From Batkoa obscura (lineage: Eukaryota > Entomophthoromycota > Entomophthoromycetes > Entomophthorales > Batkoaceae), in NCBI GenBank assembly GCA_030770535.1, contig JASVEC010000098.1, positions 1 to 58,365 of the forward strand: a stretch of DNA of 58,365 nt. Direction: 5' to 3'. The notes below the pieces were generated by a model. The model saw only the letters and a program-made list of their open reading frames with translations, did no database searches and had not been told where the DNA came from. Position 1 is the stretch's first letter; each line of letters begins with the position of its first letter. Shown here piece by piece: positions 10,231 to 20,695 of this stretch. The position numbers and the translations under genes were made by a program.

Positions 10231-11934
10231 ATGCAAACTTTCATAACTAAACTTCGAAATGGAATTTTTGAAAACTTCAATACAATAGGGAGGAGTACAC
10301 AATATAAACATTGTAATTCATTTACATCAATTTTAAGAGCTACTTATAACAACCCAAGGTTTATGGAATTTTATAATAAAACAAAACAAAGAAAAGATAT
10401 ATTATCAAAGTTTACTATCGATAATAATAAACTTAATCAAGTAATGTATAAAATTAGTGCTTTAAGAGAAACAGGAAACAAAAATCAGCAAGTAGCGTTA
10501 TTATCAACTATAGCTTCAGTATATTCTTTTGATGAATGTAAAAGTTTTGGGTTTAATAGAAATAGAAATCAATATGATTATTCAAAAATAAGTAATAATA
10601 ATAAAATATCAACATTACAACCTATTATTAAAAATACAAAAAAAATTAAAGATAACCAAATTGAAACTATCATACAATATTTACTAAATGATTCAACTAT
10701 TTCATCAAGATTTAATAAAAAAAATAACGATAGTAAATATTCATCAGATAATATATATATATTAAATAAAAGTAGAAGAATGATATATAGTAAATATTTG
10801 AATGATCTAAGAGATAAAGCAGTAGCTAGGTCAACATTTTTTAAATATATACCAAGTAATTTCAAAAATCTAGCAAGAAAAACGGATCTATGTAATATAT
10901 GTACCCAGTATACAGTTAGAAAAAAGTTATTTGAAAATAAAATAAATACAGCAAAAAACAAAGCAGAGATAGAAGAAATTTTCAACGAAGAAGAAAAACT
11001 ATACAAATTACATAAATTCTGTGTTGATACTCAAAAAAACACATTTAATGAAACTATCAAAAAATTAAATAACAAAAGTTGTATAATAGTTTTAGATTTT
11101 AAACAAAATATGGAAATAGGAACAAGACCAGATTCAATAAATCTAGATCATTATAATAAACAAGCTATATTAGTATTAGGCTTTGGTGTATTATACTTAA
11201 AAGATGATAAAACGATAGGCAAAGTTTACTTTGATTATTTATCTGAGATATTGAATCATGATTCAGCATATGCAGGAGATTGTTTAATCGATTTAATCTC
11301 TACAGAGCTTTTATTTAAAAAGTTTACAAAAATTAATATATGGGCAGATACAGGAAATCATTTTAGATCCCAAGAGTTTCTACACTATATGTTTAAACAA
11401 ATTCATAAAATAAATAGTAGTTTGAATGTTAATCTTGATTTTTTTGCTGAGCATCATGGAAAAAGTATAGTTGATGGACATTTTGGAAACCTTTCAAAAT
11501 GGAAAAGTAGTTTTGAAGCGTTAGGTAAAATAGAAGATATCGATCAATTAATTTCAAGATTTGAGGCTTTTATTTGCGAGCATAATAAAATTAATAACTC
11601 GACTGTTAATAATGGGAAAACAGATATAATTTTTAAAAAGTATAAAAGAAACAAAAATACAAAAAGAATAATAGAGATGCAGGGCATTAAGAAGTATTTA
11701 CACTTTATTAAACATAACAATAAACTACATTGTTATCCAGTATCTGATACATCAAAAAAAAGCGATATAGTCCCAATTAAAGTTATAGAGTTTATAGAAA
11801 ACAGAAAAATTAAAAGATCGATCCCAGCTTACCTTACGAAGATAACAGAGAATTTAAAAATTTCGATATTTACTAAGCAAGTAAGTAGTTTGTTGAATGA
11901 TAGAAATAGATTGTTAAATGTTAGGGTTACTTAA
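10231..11934 (+). CDS. DDE-type transposase, copy 2 (567 aa, intact)
   Basis: Same length and motif set as the gene at 7602: LCNIC zinc-type pair, VLDFKQ, WADTGNHF and EHHGKSIVDGHFG all conserved. Diagnostic residues are NRNRN, SKISNNN, LQP, DNQ and NLARK, which are shared with the broken copy at 29765. This places those two in one sub-family. No stop or frame change is seen, so the protein could be functional. Confidence 0.85.
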   Translation: MQTFITKLRNGIFENFNTIGRSTQYKHCNSFTSILRATYNNPRFMEFYNKTKQRKDILSKFTIDNNKLNQVMYKISALRETGNKNQQVALLSTIASVYSFDECKSFGFNRNRNQYDYSKISNNNKISTLQPIIKNTKKIKDNQIETIIQYLLNDSTISSRFNKKNNDSKYSSDNIYILNKSRRMIYSKYLNDLRDKAVARSTFFKYIPSNFKNLARKTDLCNICTQYTVRKKLFENKINTAKNKAEIEEIFNEEEKLYKLHKFCVDTQKNTFNETIKKLNNKSCIIVLDFKQNMEIGTRPDSINLDHYNKQAILVLGFGVLYLKDDKTIGKVYFDYLSEILNHDSAYAGDCLIDLISTELLFKKFTKINIWADTGNHFRSQEFLHYMFKQIHKINSSLNVNLDFFAEHHGKSIVDGHFGNLSKWKSSFEALGKIEDIDQLISRFEAFICEHNKINNSTVNNGKTDIIFKKYKRNKNTKRIIEMQGIKKYLHFIKHNNKLHCYPVSDTSKKSDIVPIKVIEFIENRKIKRSIPAYLTKITENLKISIFTKQVSSLLNDRNRLLNVRVT

Positions 11935-11935
11935 G

Positions 11936-12094
11936 TTATTAATAGCTAAGTTAATAAATAGTCAAAGAACAAGTGACTGTAATAATATGTAAAAACTACT
12001 ATTACTTGTACTATATAGGGATGGTTAATTATAGTTTTGGGGCTAACCACTCCCTCCCATGCAGCTATTTATTAACTTGGCAATATATTAATAA
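11936..12094 (+). other. Branched stem-loop after the transposase stop (copy 2)
   Basis: Same 159-nt fold as after the first transposase. The closing stem is intact. Hairpin A has one A-C mismatch (GTAATAATA against TACTATTAC), and its extension changes A-T to a G-T wobble. Hairpin B keeps GGTTA/TAACC. Confidence 0.65.
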
Positions 12095-12385
12095 TGTAAT
12101 TATAACATTAAAATAGTTTATTTATTTGATAATAAATCTACAATGTTGGTTATAAAGCAGTTGATGATAAATATTTCTCAATTAAGCTTTATAAGAACAT
12201 GTATTTAAGATCTAGTAGAAATTCAACTAACTTACAGTATGAGCTATAATAGAATGATTTAGAACTGTGTTTGGGTACTTTTGTTTTAATAAAAGATGTG
12301 ATTTTATAGAATTTTAAGCGAAGTTTTTAAAATACAAAATTTTTCAAAAATTGGATAAAATAATGAAACTAATTCAGACAACCCC

Positions 12386-12405
12386 ATATCCCCATATATT
12401 AATTC
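12386..12405 (+). repeat. MITE right-end fragment next to transposon copy 2
   Basis: ATATCCCCATATATTAATT matches the right terminus and flank of the MITE at 1123-1225. The rest of the MITE is missing, presumably displaced when the transposon inserted. Confidence 0.5.
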
Positions 12406-12449
12406 ACGATTTAACATTTTAAATAAATAACCAAAATATACTTTACCTG

Positions 12450-12505
12450 TTATTTTATTATTTTATTATTTTATTATTTTATTATTTTATTATTTTATTG
12501 TTTTA
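12450..12505. repeat. Tandem repeat, period 8
   Basis: TATTTTAT repeated about six times, nearly perfect. Confidence 0.85.
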
Positions 12506-13289
12506 TATATATAATATTAAACTAGAATATTGAGATAGCTATTTATTATAACAACCTGAATTTATTAAATTTGGTTTTGTTTTTATTATTTGATTTTTAA
12601 TAGTTTTACTAAATATGTTTTTTTAAATGCATATATGAAATTTATATAATTACATAGCTTCTTTTATTAAAGGATTTTTTTTGTTTTTATTTTATTTTAT
12701 CTTTTATTATTATGTTTATTTGATAAACATTTATTATTATTATTTTATTTTCTCATTAAATCTTAATAAAAAACTAACTTACCAAATAAATACCACCTAG
12801 TAATTTTAATCTACTTATTAATTTTTTTATTTTTAAATGATTATGTCGATTTTTGTATTAAATCTAAAACTTTTATATTAATTTTAATCTTTTTTTAAGG
12901 CATTAGCTTTATATGTTATTTAAATAGATTTACTATTATTATAAAATGCTATAAATTTCAGATTATTATAAATAATTATTAAAAGTAATGTAAACAAATT
13001 ACAAGTCTTATATTATATGGTCTTCTTTATTATTTTAGAATTTAATTATGAAAGCTTCTATTTTATTTTAATTTTAATAAAAAAAATAAAGTGAAATAAC
13101 CATATATATTATATATCTATTAAATATTTAATAAAACTATTTTAAATATTCAATCAAAATAATGTAAAGTAGATAAAAAAATCATTTAAAAAAACAAGAC
13201 AATTAAGATAATTTTTATAAATTAACTAAAAAGTTCAACTTTAAGCTTTTTAACTATCACATGTTAAAGGCTAAATTTAAGAACTTAAT
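12506..13289. other. AT-rich intergenic sequence, no gene seen
   Basis: Very AT-rich, with no supported coding sequence or RNA. Confidence 0.5.
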
Positions 13290-13391
13290 TTGGGGATGTA
13301 TTTTTGTATTTAAGAATTTTACCAACAAATTTTCCACTCGAACAGCGCTTAAAAGATGGAAAAAATAATGAAGTAAAAAAAACACTCCCAT
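13290..13391 (-). repeat. MITE, about 100-bp family, copy 5 (reverse)
   Basis: Reads TGGGGATGTATTTTTG at the left and AAAAAACACTCCCA at the right, with the core on the minus strand (CGAACAGCGCTTAA). Immediately followed by a transposon-end remnant. Confidence 0.8.
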
Positions 13392-13399
13392 TTGATTGA

Positions 13400-13434
13400 T
13401 TTTAGAAAATTCTGAAACCAATTTGGGCATTCCT
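13400..13434 (-). repeat. Transposon terminal remnant (reverse)
   Basis: The reverse complement reads GGAATGCCCAAATTGGTTTC, then AGAATTTT, close to the left terminus of the 2.46-kb transposon (GGGGCTGTCCTAATTGGTTT, then CAGAATTTA). It is a relic of a further copy. Confidence 0.6.
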
Positions 13435-13804
13435 ATATCTTTAATTAAAAATCATTCTTTATCTAATATTTATTCTATATTACAATTATTTCATATCAAT
13501 AAATATTACCCCCTTGACTAATATACAAATACCTCTTATTAATAGTAACTTAAACCAAACCATAAAAACCTAAAATATCAAAAAGTTAAAAATACATATA
13601 AAGAATAATTATGAATAATATAATAAGATAAGTCAAGGGTTTAATTAGGATATAATTTAATCATTAGTATTTGTTCTAATAGTTGTAAAAAGTAAAAATA
13701 GAATAATTAAAACCAGTTAATTTTTTTAATTCAAAGGTACAGAAACAGCCTATAAACTATATTGCATAAAGGAATTATGTTTTTATATTATTTTATTAAA
13801 TTTA

Positions 13805-13908
13805 TATGGTGATGTTTTTTTGGCTTCATTACTTTTTCCATTTTTTAAGTGCTATTTGAGCGGAAAAATTGTTACTAAAATTCTTAAACACAAAAATGTA
13901 TCCTCATG
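13805..13908 (+). repeat. MITE, about 100-bp family, copy 6
   Basis: Left end TATGGTGATGTTTTTTTGG, core GTGCTATTTGAGCGG, right end AAAAATGTATCCTCATG. Confidence 0.8.
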
Positions 13909-15177
13909 TTATGAACTTTTTCGTTATTCAAATTAATAGATTAATCGATTGTTTTAATCAAAGTTGGGTTATTTTTTCAATATCTTAAAACGAATATCAG
14001 TCCTTATACTAATAAATCTAGGCTTACGTTTATCTTACTTTTATTAAATTTAAATAGTTATACCTACATTATTCAAAATTTTATTATTATAATTATTTGA
14101 TGTTAACAGTAATTACACCCTTTTTAAGTTGTATTACACCTTTAACTAATATATGAAGAGTTATTATTAATAGTTTATTAAATTATAAAGACTAAAATTG
14201 AGTAAAATAAATATGAAACTAAAGATTGGGAATATATATGAAAAACGTAACAAAAATAAATATATACAATACCGTTTGTATCTAATAAAAAAAATAATAC
14301 TTAAAATCAAATTCGAGAAAAAGTACAAAAGAGCGTAGTACTATTAGATAATTTTATAAATATAGAAATAGTAATACAAAGCGGGAGATCTAAGGTTTTG
14401 ATTTTTCTGCAAAATTTAATTGGGAATGGGAAGGCTAGAGTCATTTTTTCACAAACTAAGCTTAGAATGTGGTCAGTCATCTTTGACTAGTGTAACTCCC
14501 CAAAAAATTTCAGCTAATAAAATAAAAAATGAAGCCAATTTTTAGCTTATTAAATAAATGATAGCTAAAAAAAGTTTTGATGAAGACAATGATATGCCAA
14601 TACTATTACTTTGACATACATTTATATTTTCCCTAAACTTTTAATACTTAATTTAAGCTTAATTTTTACTAATTATCAAATATTATAATGAATCGAAAAA
14701 TTGGCTGTTTTTTTATCAATACTCGTTTCATTAGCTGGAATTTTAGGGTTGCATTGATTAAATGAATTGTAAGTCTTTGGTGATCCTTCAAAACATACTT
14801 TCTAAGTTTAACGTGCGATAAAAAATTGCCCGTATTTTATTAACTTTTTTTCTCATGACTAAGCTACTCCTACTTAATTTAATTAAAGTATATTTAATCA
14901 ATTTGATTAAGTAATATCATTAAAATCTAATAACTAAATAGAATAATATTGTAATGAAATCAAAAGTCAGATTACATGATCAATTTAAAGAATAACTAAA
15001 TTAAACTATAAAGCGTACCTTGAATATTAAACAAATTCTACCAATATTGCTGTTTTGATTAAATATATCAATAGTTAACGATTCCAACTAATCTTTAGTC
15101 TTGTTTTTATCAAATAGCTAGACTATGTAAAATCACCCCATAGTATAGTAACACTAAATACGTATTCATTAAAAAAG
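13909..15177. other. Intergenic region upstream of the lipase gene
   Basis: No supported gene. It presumably holds the lipase promoter at its right end. Confidence 0.5.
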
Positions 15178-15185
15178 TATATAAA
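15178..15185 (+). promoter_or_regulatory. TATA box of the lipase gene
   Basis: TATATAAA lies 78 bp upstream of the lipase ATG. The identical octamer precedes the other secreted-protein gene at 27077. Confidence 0.55.
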
Positions 15186-15255
15186 CCCTGTAAATGTTGG
15201 CCTTACATTTACAAAAATCATACATCAAATCAATCATCTATAATATATTAGAAAC

Positions 15256-16335
15256 ATGCTCTTAAGTTACAATAATCCGGCTATTATTGCTTTATTTTTC
15301 GGCATATCATTAATTCAATGTCAATCAACTGAAACAACTGGTAACAGTGCTACTACTACTACCAATGATAATGTATTATCATCAAATAATATTAAACCCA
15401 GTTTGAATACTGGCACTAACAATACGGAACCAGTACAAGATGATTATTTTAAAGATTTGATGGAAAATTTAAATTATTTGAAAGAAAATGTCAAATTAGA
15501 ACCAGAGTCCCAGGAGGAAGCTACTGGACGTGCCATTGAATTACCAACTCAATTAAAAGTGAGTGATATTCAAACTAGTAAATATTATGCTCGATTAGCA
15601 GGTGCAGCTTACTGTAATGATATGAATTTAATGAATTGGTCATGCTCTCATTGTCAACATGTACCGATTCAGCATCGAGGAACTTATTTTGATAAAAAGA
15701 CAGAAACTAAAGCCTATTTAGCTGTTGATAATATGAAAAAAGCTATTACTCTAGGTTTTCGTGGGAGTTCTTCATTAAGAAACTTTATTCAAGATGCTAA
15801 GTTTTTCAAAGATCCTATTATATTTGATAAAAAAGAATATAAAGTTCATCGTGGATTTAAACAATGTAGTGATGAATTATTACCAATGTATATGAATAAG
15901 TTAAAACAACTGATGAATGAGCATAAAGATTATAAATTAGTTATTGTTGGGCATAGTTTGGGTGGCTCAATAGCCACTTTAAGTTCTTTAATGTTAAGAG
16001 AAAAACTAAACTTAAAAGATGATAAGTTACAAGTATTTACTTATGGAGAACCAAGGGTTGGAGATAAGGAATTTGCACGATATTTGAATCAACAAACTTT
16101 TACATTCACTCGAGTTGTTAATAATAATGATATGGTACCTCATTTACCACCTAAGCTTAGTTTAGTTTCTGACTATTGTCATCATCATAATGAGCTTTGG
16201 GTTAATGGCGATAGAAATATTCATTGTAAAACTAATAAATTAGAAGATTCTAGTTGTTCTGCGTCAAAATGGTACAAACCTTCGGTAAATGATCATTTGA
16301 CTGTTTGGGGTATTAGATTGGGTGGTGAATGTTAA
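15256..16335 (+). CDS. Secreted class 3 triacylglycerol lipase, Rhizomucor type (359 aa)
   Basis: Hydrolyses triacylglycerol esters outside the cell. Residues 1 to about 22 form a signal peptide ending LIQCQS, followed by a Thr/Asn-rich and acidic prosegment to about residue 95. The mature domain has the oxyanion-hole motif FRGSSSLRNF, the nucleophile elbow GHSLGGS (S234), the acid in NNNDMVPHLPP (D292) and the histidine in NDHLTVWGI (H347), all in the order and sequence context of Rhizomucor miehei lipase. Cysteines near the N-terminal side and the final Cys fit that enzyme's disulphides. The length matches the family's preproenzymes. Single exon, with a TATATAAA box 78 bp upstream. Confidence 0.93.
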   Translation: MLLSYNNPAIIALFFGISLIQCQSTETTGNSATTTTNDNVLSSNNIKPSLNTGTNNTEPVQDDYFKDLMENLNYLKENVKLEPESQEEATGRAIELPTQLKVSDIQTSKYYARLAGAAYCNDMNLMNWSCSHCQHVPIQHRGTYFDKKTETKAYLAVDNMKKAITLGFRGSSSLRNFIQDAKFFKDPIIFDKKEYKVHRGFKQCSDELLPMYMNKLKQLMNEHKDYKLVIVGHSLGGSIATLSSLMLREKLNLKDDKLQVFTYGEPRVGDKEFARYLNQQTFTFTRVVNNNDMVPHLPPKLSLVSDYCHHHNELWVNGDRNIHCKTNKLEDSSCSASKWYKPSVNDHLTVWGIRLGGEC

Positions 16336-17213
16336 TTTCAATAAACAATTCTTTTATTTCCTTTTTATTTTTCATTTTGTTTATTTTTTATCAAAATTGT
16401 TATGCTTGCTGCACCATGTCAGATAAAACTGAGTATGTTTAATTCTAATAGCTTACAAAAAAATTTAGATTTTTAGAACTTATGAGATGTCTTTTTTCTA
16501 TTATTATTTTCCTTTTTTAAGTGCTATTAAGTGTAAAATATATCAGCAAAATGCTTAATGGAAAAAATACCTCCATAACTATTTATCTTATAAATATTAG
16601 CTATTGTAAAATTAAGTAGCATTGTATTCCTCATACTAATAGCAAAATAGTGATTAAATAACTATAAAAATCAATGCTACTAGTCCGTATTTGACCTTAA
16701 TCTATTTTCTTGAGGCTATTTTTATTAAACTTATGGCTAATTCCTTATCTATTGGGAAAAATCAACTCAATTTGTGTATAAATAACTTACGACTTTTATC
16801 TGATATAAAAAATGTACTATCAAATATAATATTCTAACTGTCAATCTCTAGTCCTTTTAACAGATCTTTTTGATCCCTTATTTAATCTTATACTCTATAG
16901 CTGAGTCCTAAATTATCAGATAGCAGCAGACATAAAAGGTTCAAAATTCCAAAAAAATTACATAAAAGTTTTTCAATGACTTCATTTTTAGGCTCATTTC
17001 CAAACTTAGCAATTTTATCATTAGTTATTTTAACTATAATCTCCCCAAATGTCAACTAATGAATAATCAAGCTCCCAGGGCAGGAATTTATTACTAAGTT
17101 TGAAATAAAAACCATAGATTTTTATCACTATTTTATTTAATTTTATCAATTATTATTGACTATTTTTGTTATATCAATATAGCATTATTATAACGTTGAA
17201 ACGAATAATTATA
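16336..17213. other. Intergenic region between lipase and zinc-finger genes
   Basis: Contains a worn MITE (16481-16576) and no supported gene. Confidence 0.55.
16481..16576 (+). repeat. MITE, about 100-bp family, copy 7 (worn)
   Basis: Left end TATGAGATGTCTTTTTTC, core TTTTTAAGTGCTATTAAG, right end AAAAAATACCTCCATA. Confidence 0.65.
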
Positions 17214-18740
17214 ATGAGTGAAAAGCCAACCTCTGCTTTAAGCTTAGATTTTATTATCAATAATTATGAGGAAGATGGAGAACAAGTTGATGAAATGATA
17301 GAACAAGAGAGAATTAAAGAAAATGCTCAAGATATTCGGACAGAGAACGAAGCGAACTATGATTTAAACTCAGAAACGGTAGTTCTATATTCTTTACAAA
17401 AGAAATTTGACTAATCTTTTAGGGACCTGAAGCAATAAATTCCACTTTACCACCATTAAATTCACCTGAATGCAAAGCCTGTATCATCGAAATTAATAAT
17501 AATCTACCCGACCCTTTAAGTATCAATAACTCGCTTAATTTAAACAAGAATAAAAAAAGCAAATCAAACTCATTTGATAACCAAAACTTCGGTCAAGAGC
17601 AACCAATGACAAATTATAGCCAAGACAATATAAATGAAAACAAACATAAAACTCAGCAAAACGATGATCAACTGTTTTATGAAAGTGACAAGAATGTAAG
17701 GAAAATTAAGAATCAAAGTAGTATGTCACCTCATAAATCTTCTTATGTAAATATTGTTCATACTCAAATAAATACCAAAAGACCGCTTAATGAGTCCACT
17801 TCAGATCACTTTTATCACGAAGGAAAAGAAGAAATTGAAACAATACGTTGTATGTGGGAAGCGTGCCCAGCTCAATTTGAGTCTCAAGATGAGTTAGTAC
17901 CTCATATATCAACAAATCATGTAGGAGGACGAAAAGTTGATAGTCAGTGTAAATGGGAAACTTGTAGTGCGATGAAAAACAACAGTGATGAACTATTAAG
18001 TCATCTTTATCGGGATCATTTGGGCTTTAAAAGAGTTAAATTGACGTGCTTATGGGATGATTGTCGTACCCAGTATTCTAGTTTTGATGAGTTAACAGCC
18101 CATTTATCAGAAGGTCATGTAGGTTCAGGTAGATCTCAATATATTTGTAACTGGTATAAATGTGAAAGAGGTGGTAAACCTTTTACTCAAAGGCAAAAAG
18201 TTATGCGTCATTTACAAGTTCATACGGGGGATAAACCTTATATTTGTAATCTATGTGAAAGAAGGTTTGCTCAATCCAACGTTATGACTCAACATCTTCG
18301 TACTCATACGGGAGAAAAACCTTATAAATGTTCCGAGCCAAAATGCTCAAAAGCTTTCTCTATACCCTGGGCTTTAAATTATCATTTAAGAACTCATAAT
18401 GGTAGGTTTTTATTGAAGGATTTTTTAGTTAAATTGAATTATTTTTAGGAGAACGACCGTTTGTATGTAGTTATGAAGATTGTAAAAAACAATTCAGCAA
18501 TTCATCCAATTTATCAAAACATGTAAGCTTCATTTAGTTTATTTTTCTAGAAGTTTAGTTTACTAATATTTTTAATAGCAAAAGATTCATTCTGGAGTGA
18601 AACCATTTGAGTGTAAAATCGATCCCACTTGTAAAAAACGCTTTGCTAGATTAGATCATGCTAAAAGACATATGAAAGTCCATGTTAATATGGATGATAC
18701 CACTTGTCCAACAGAAGACCAATCACCTAAATCAAGATAG
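17214..18740 (+). CDS. C2H2 zinc-finger transcription factor, Zap1-like (459 aa)
   Basis: Four exons: 17214-17378, 17423-18401, 18449-18522, 18579-18740; introns of 44, 47 and 56 bp are GT..AG and the joined frame closes exactly. The N-terminal half is acidic then Asn/Ser-rich. The C-terminal half has eight fingers. The first four have a tryptophan between the cysteines (CMWEAC, CKWETC, CLWDDC, CNWYKC), as in Zap1 and GLI/ZIC proteins. Fingers 4 to 8 are joined by HTGDKPY, HTGEKPY, HNGERPF and HSGVKPF linkers, typical of DNA binding. In yeast Zap1 the CxWxxC fingers sense zinc; a zinc-response role here is inference from that pattern. Start chosen at the ATG giving MSEKPTS; the frame upstream lacks an ATG. 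Confidence 0.85.
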
Positions 18741-19032
18741 GAATTAGCTATGATATTTTAATTTTTGTTAGATGTCAAATAATAGTTAAAAACATTTTTT
18801 TATTCTTTTGTATTTATTTTATAGTTATAAAGTGATTATATCATAGTTAGATTTATTGAATACATTATGTTAGTTTTTTATTCATAGATACTTATATTAA
18901 ATTTGAATCCTTCCTTATAGCTAATTAATAGTCTAAATGATCTTTTTATATTAATATTTTCAATAAGATAATTAATTTGCACAATTTCAATCTATATTGC
19001 TTTTATTTCCCAAAGATAATATCAAGGGGATT

Positions 19033-20556
19033 CTAAAAGTATTTTGAATTATTGAAATAAGGCCTTAAAATTTTTGGTATTACCACTTCTCCTTTACCGT
19101 TTTGATTCTGTTCAACAATAGCTAAAATAGTACGAGGTACAGCACAAGCAGTGCCATTAACGGTATGAACAAATTCACTAATTTGTGTTTTTGGGTCTTT
19201 AGTTAATCGAATATTCAATCGACGACTTTGATAGTCCGTACAATTGGAAGCTGAAGAGATCTAAAACTGTAAGTACGATATTTAATTCTATACAACTATG
19301 ATCACCTCTCCCCAACGGTTTTGATGGGGTAAATAAGCCTCAATATCAAATTTTCTATAAGCACTTGCCCCTAACTCTTCAGTTGGCATATCTAAGACTC
19401 TTAAAAATGTAAATATTAGCTATATAGAAACTTTAAATTCAAATTACCTAAAATCCAACTCTAAATCATTAAAAAATTCAATTTGGAACTCCAATATTTC
19501 TTTTAATGTTTTTTCACTTTCCATAGGTGAACAAAAAGCAAATAATTCCACTTTTGTAAACTGATGTACTCTATACAGTCCTTTAGTTTCTTTACCTCTA
19601 GCCCCAGCTTCTGCTCTAAAACAATGAGATTGACCTGCCCACTTCATTGGTAAATCGCCAGGCTGAATTATCTGATTTAAATTCATACCAGCTAAGGCAA
19701 TCTCTGAAGTAGCTGCAAGATAAAGGTCCGAATTTGAATGAGCACTTACATTATAATTTTGATTTAAATTATTATCCCTAGGTTGAAACCCACAGGCATT
19801 GACAATGTCTTTTCTTACTAAATCAGGGGTTAAAATTGGACTAAATCCTTTAGACATAGCTTTTGATAATGCTAGTTGACATAATGCTAACTCCAACATA
19901 GCTCCTTGATTTTTTAGATAATAAAAACTGTTACCAGATACTTTGGCTGCGGACCTTAAATCTAACATATCCTTTTTGATTAAAAATTCAGTACCATCAG
20001 TGATTGTTGATGGATAGGCTCTTCTATTTTTAGTCAAGATGGTTTTGGCATTTTCTTCTGAACCAATGGGCGATTCTGGATGTGTAAAATTTGGGATTAA
20101 GCATCCTAGCTTTAAAGCCTTTTGTTCTAAGGTCTCAAGCTCCTCTTCTTTTTCCGAAATATCTTTTTTAATCTCTTTTGCTTCTAAAACTAAGCATTGT
20201 CTATTTTCAGTAGTACTAACTTTTGATATACTAGTTGAAATCTGAGTTCTCTTTTGCCTCAAATTATTAACTAGGTATTGAAGCTTCCCATATTCATTAT
20301 ATGCATTTAAGGCTTCATCCAAATCTATATCATTTGATAAGTTACGTTGAGCTATATTTTTAATCATCTCTTCTCGTCTTTCTTTTAACTCTTTGAAGTT
20401 TAAGTGTGGTTTTCCAACAATCCCACGTTTTATTGAATAGTTATAGGAAGCATTCAAGTTTTTACCGTATACTTGTGATCTAGCTTTATATAAGTATAAA
20501 TCCTTTTAAAAATATGATGACTTATTATGGAACTTACATAGCAGTTTTATAAGCAT
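19033..20556 (-). CDS. Seryl-tRNA synthetase, probably mitochondrial
   Basis: Charges tRNA-Ser with serine. Exon 1 is tiny (20556-20538, MLIKLL plus one base), followed by a 54-bp intron and a main exon to about 19448, then two short exons. The N-terminus [17 protein letters not shown] is basic and free of acids, as in a mitochondrial targeting peptide. Next come the two-helix coiled-coil tRNA-binding arm (about residues 40-120) and the class II core: motif 2 with [21 protein letters not shown], and motif 3 near the C-terminus with [18 protein letters not shown]. It ends soon after motif 3, as bacterial and organellar SerRS do, without the eukaryotic cytosolic extension. Divergent from WDR83 with 139 bp between start codons. 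Confidence 0.9.
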
Positions 20557-20695
20557 TTTTTAAATGGAAGAAATTAGAAAATGATTTTTGTTTCTAACAA
20601 ATTTCGAATTTTTTCATCATTATTTGAAAAAGTCAACTTTAAATTTTTTAGAATTTATTCAATCGATATTAAAACTCAACTATTTATTAAATAAA
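20557..20695. promoter_or_regulatory. Bidirectional promoter region, SerRS / WDR83
   Basis: Only 139 bp separate the two start codons. Both transcripts must start within it or overlap. No clear TATA box is seen. Confidence 0.6.

Larger units (their letters stand above)
9922..12385 (+). mobile_element. DNA transposon copy 2, full length (2464 bp)
   Basis: Same ends and organisation as the copy at 7292, with the same orientation, starting 165 bp after it. The flanks are ATAT on both sides. Directly right of the element comes CCCCATATATTAATT, which equals the outer end of a MITE plus its usual flank, so the insertion abuts or sits within a MITE. Copy 2 belongs to a different sub-lineage from copies 1 and 3 (about eleven residue differences in the transposase), so the pair arose by separate insertions and not by simple tandem duplication. 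Confidence 0.9.
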
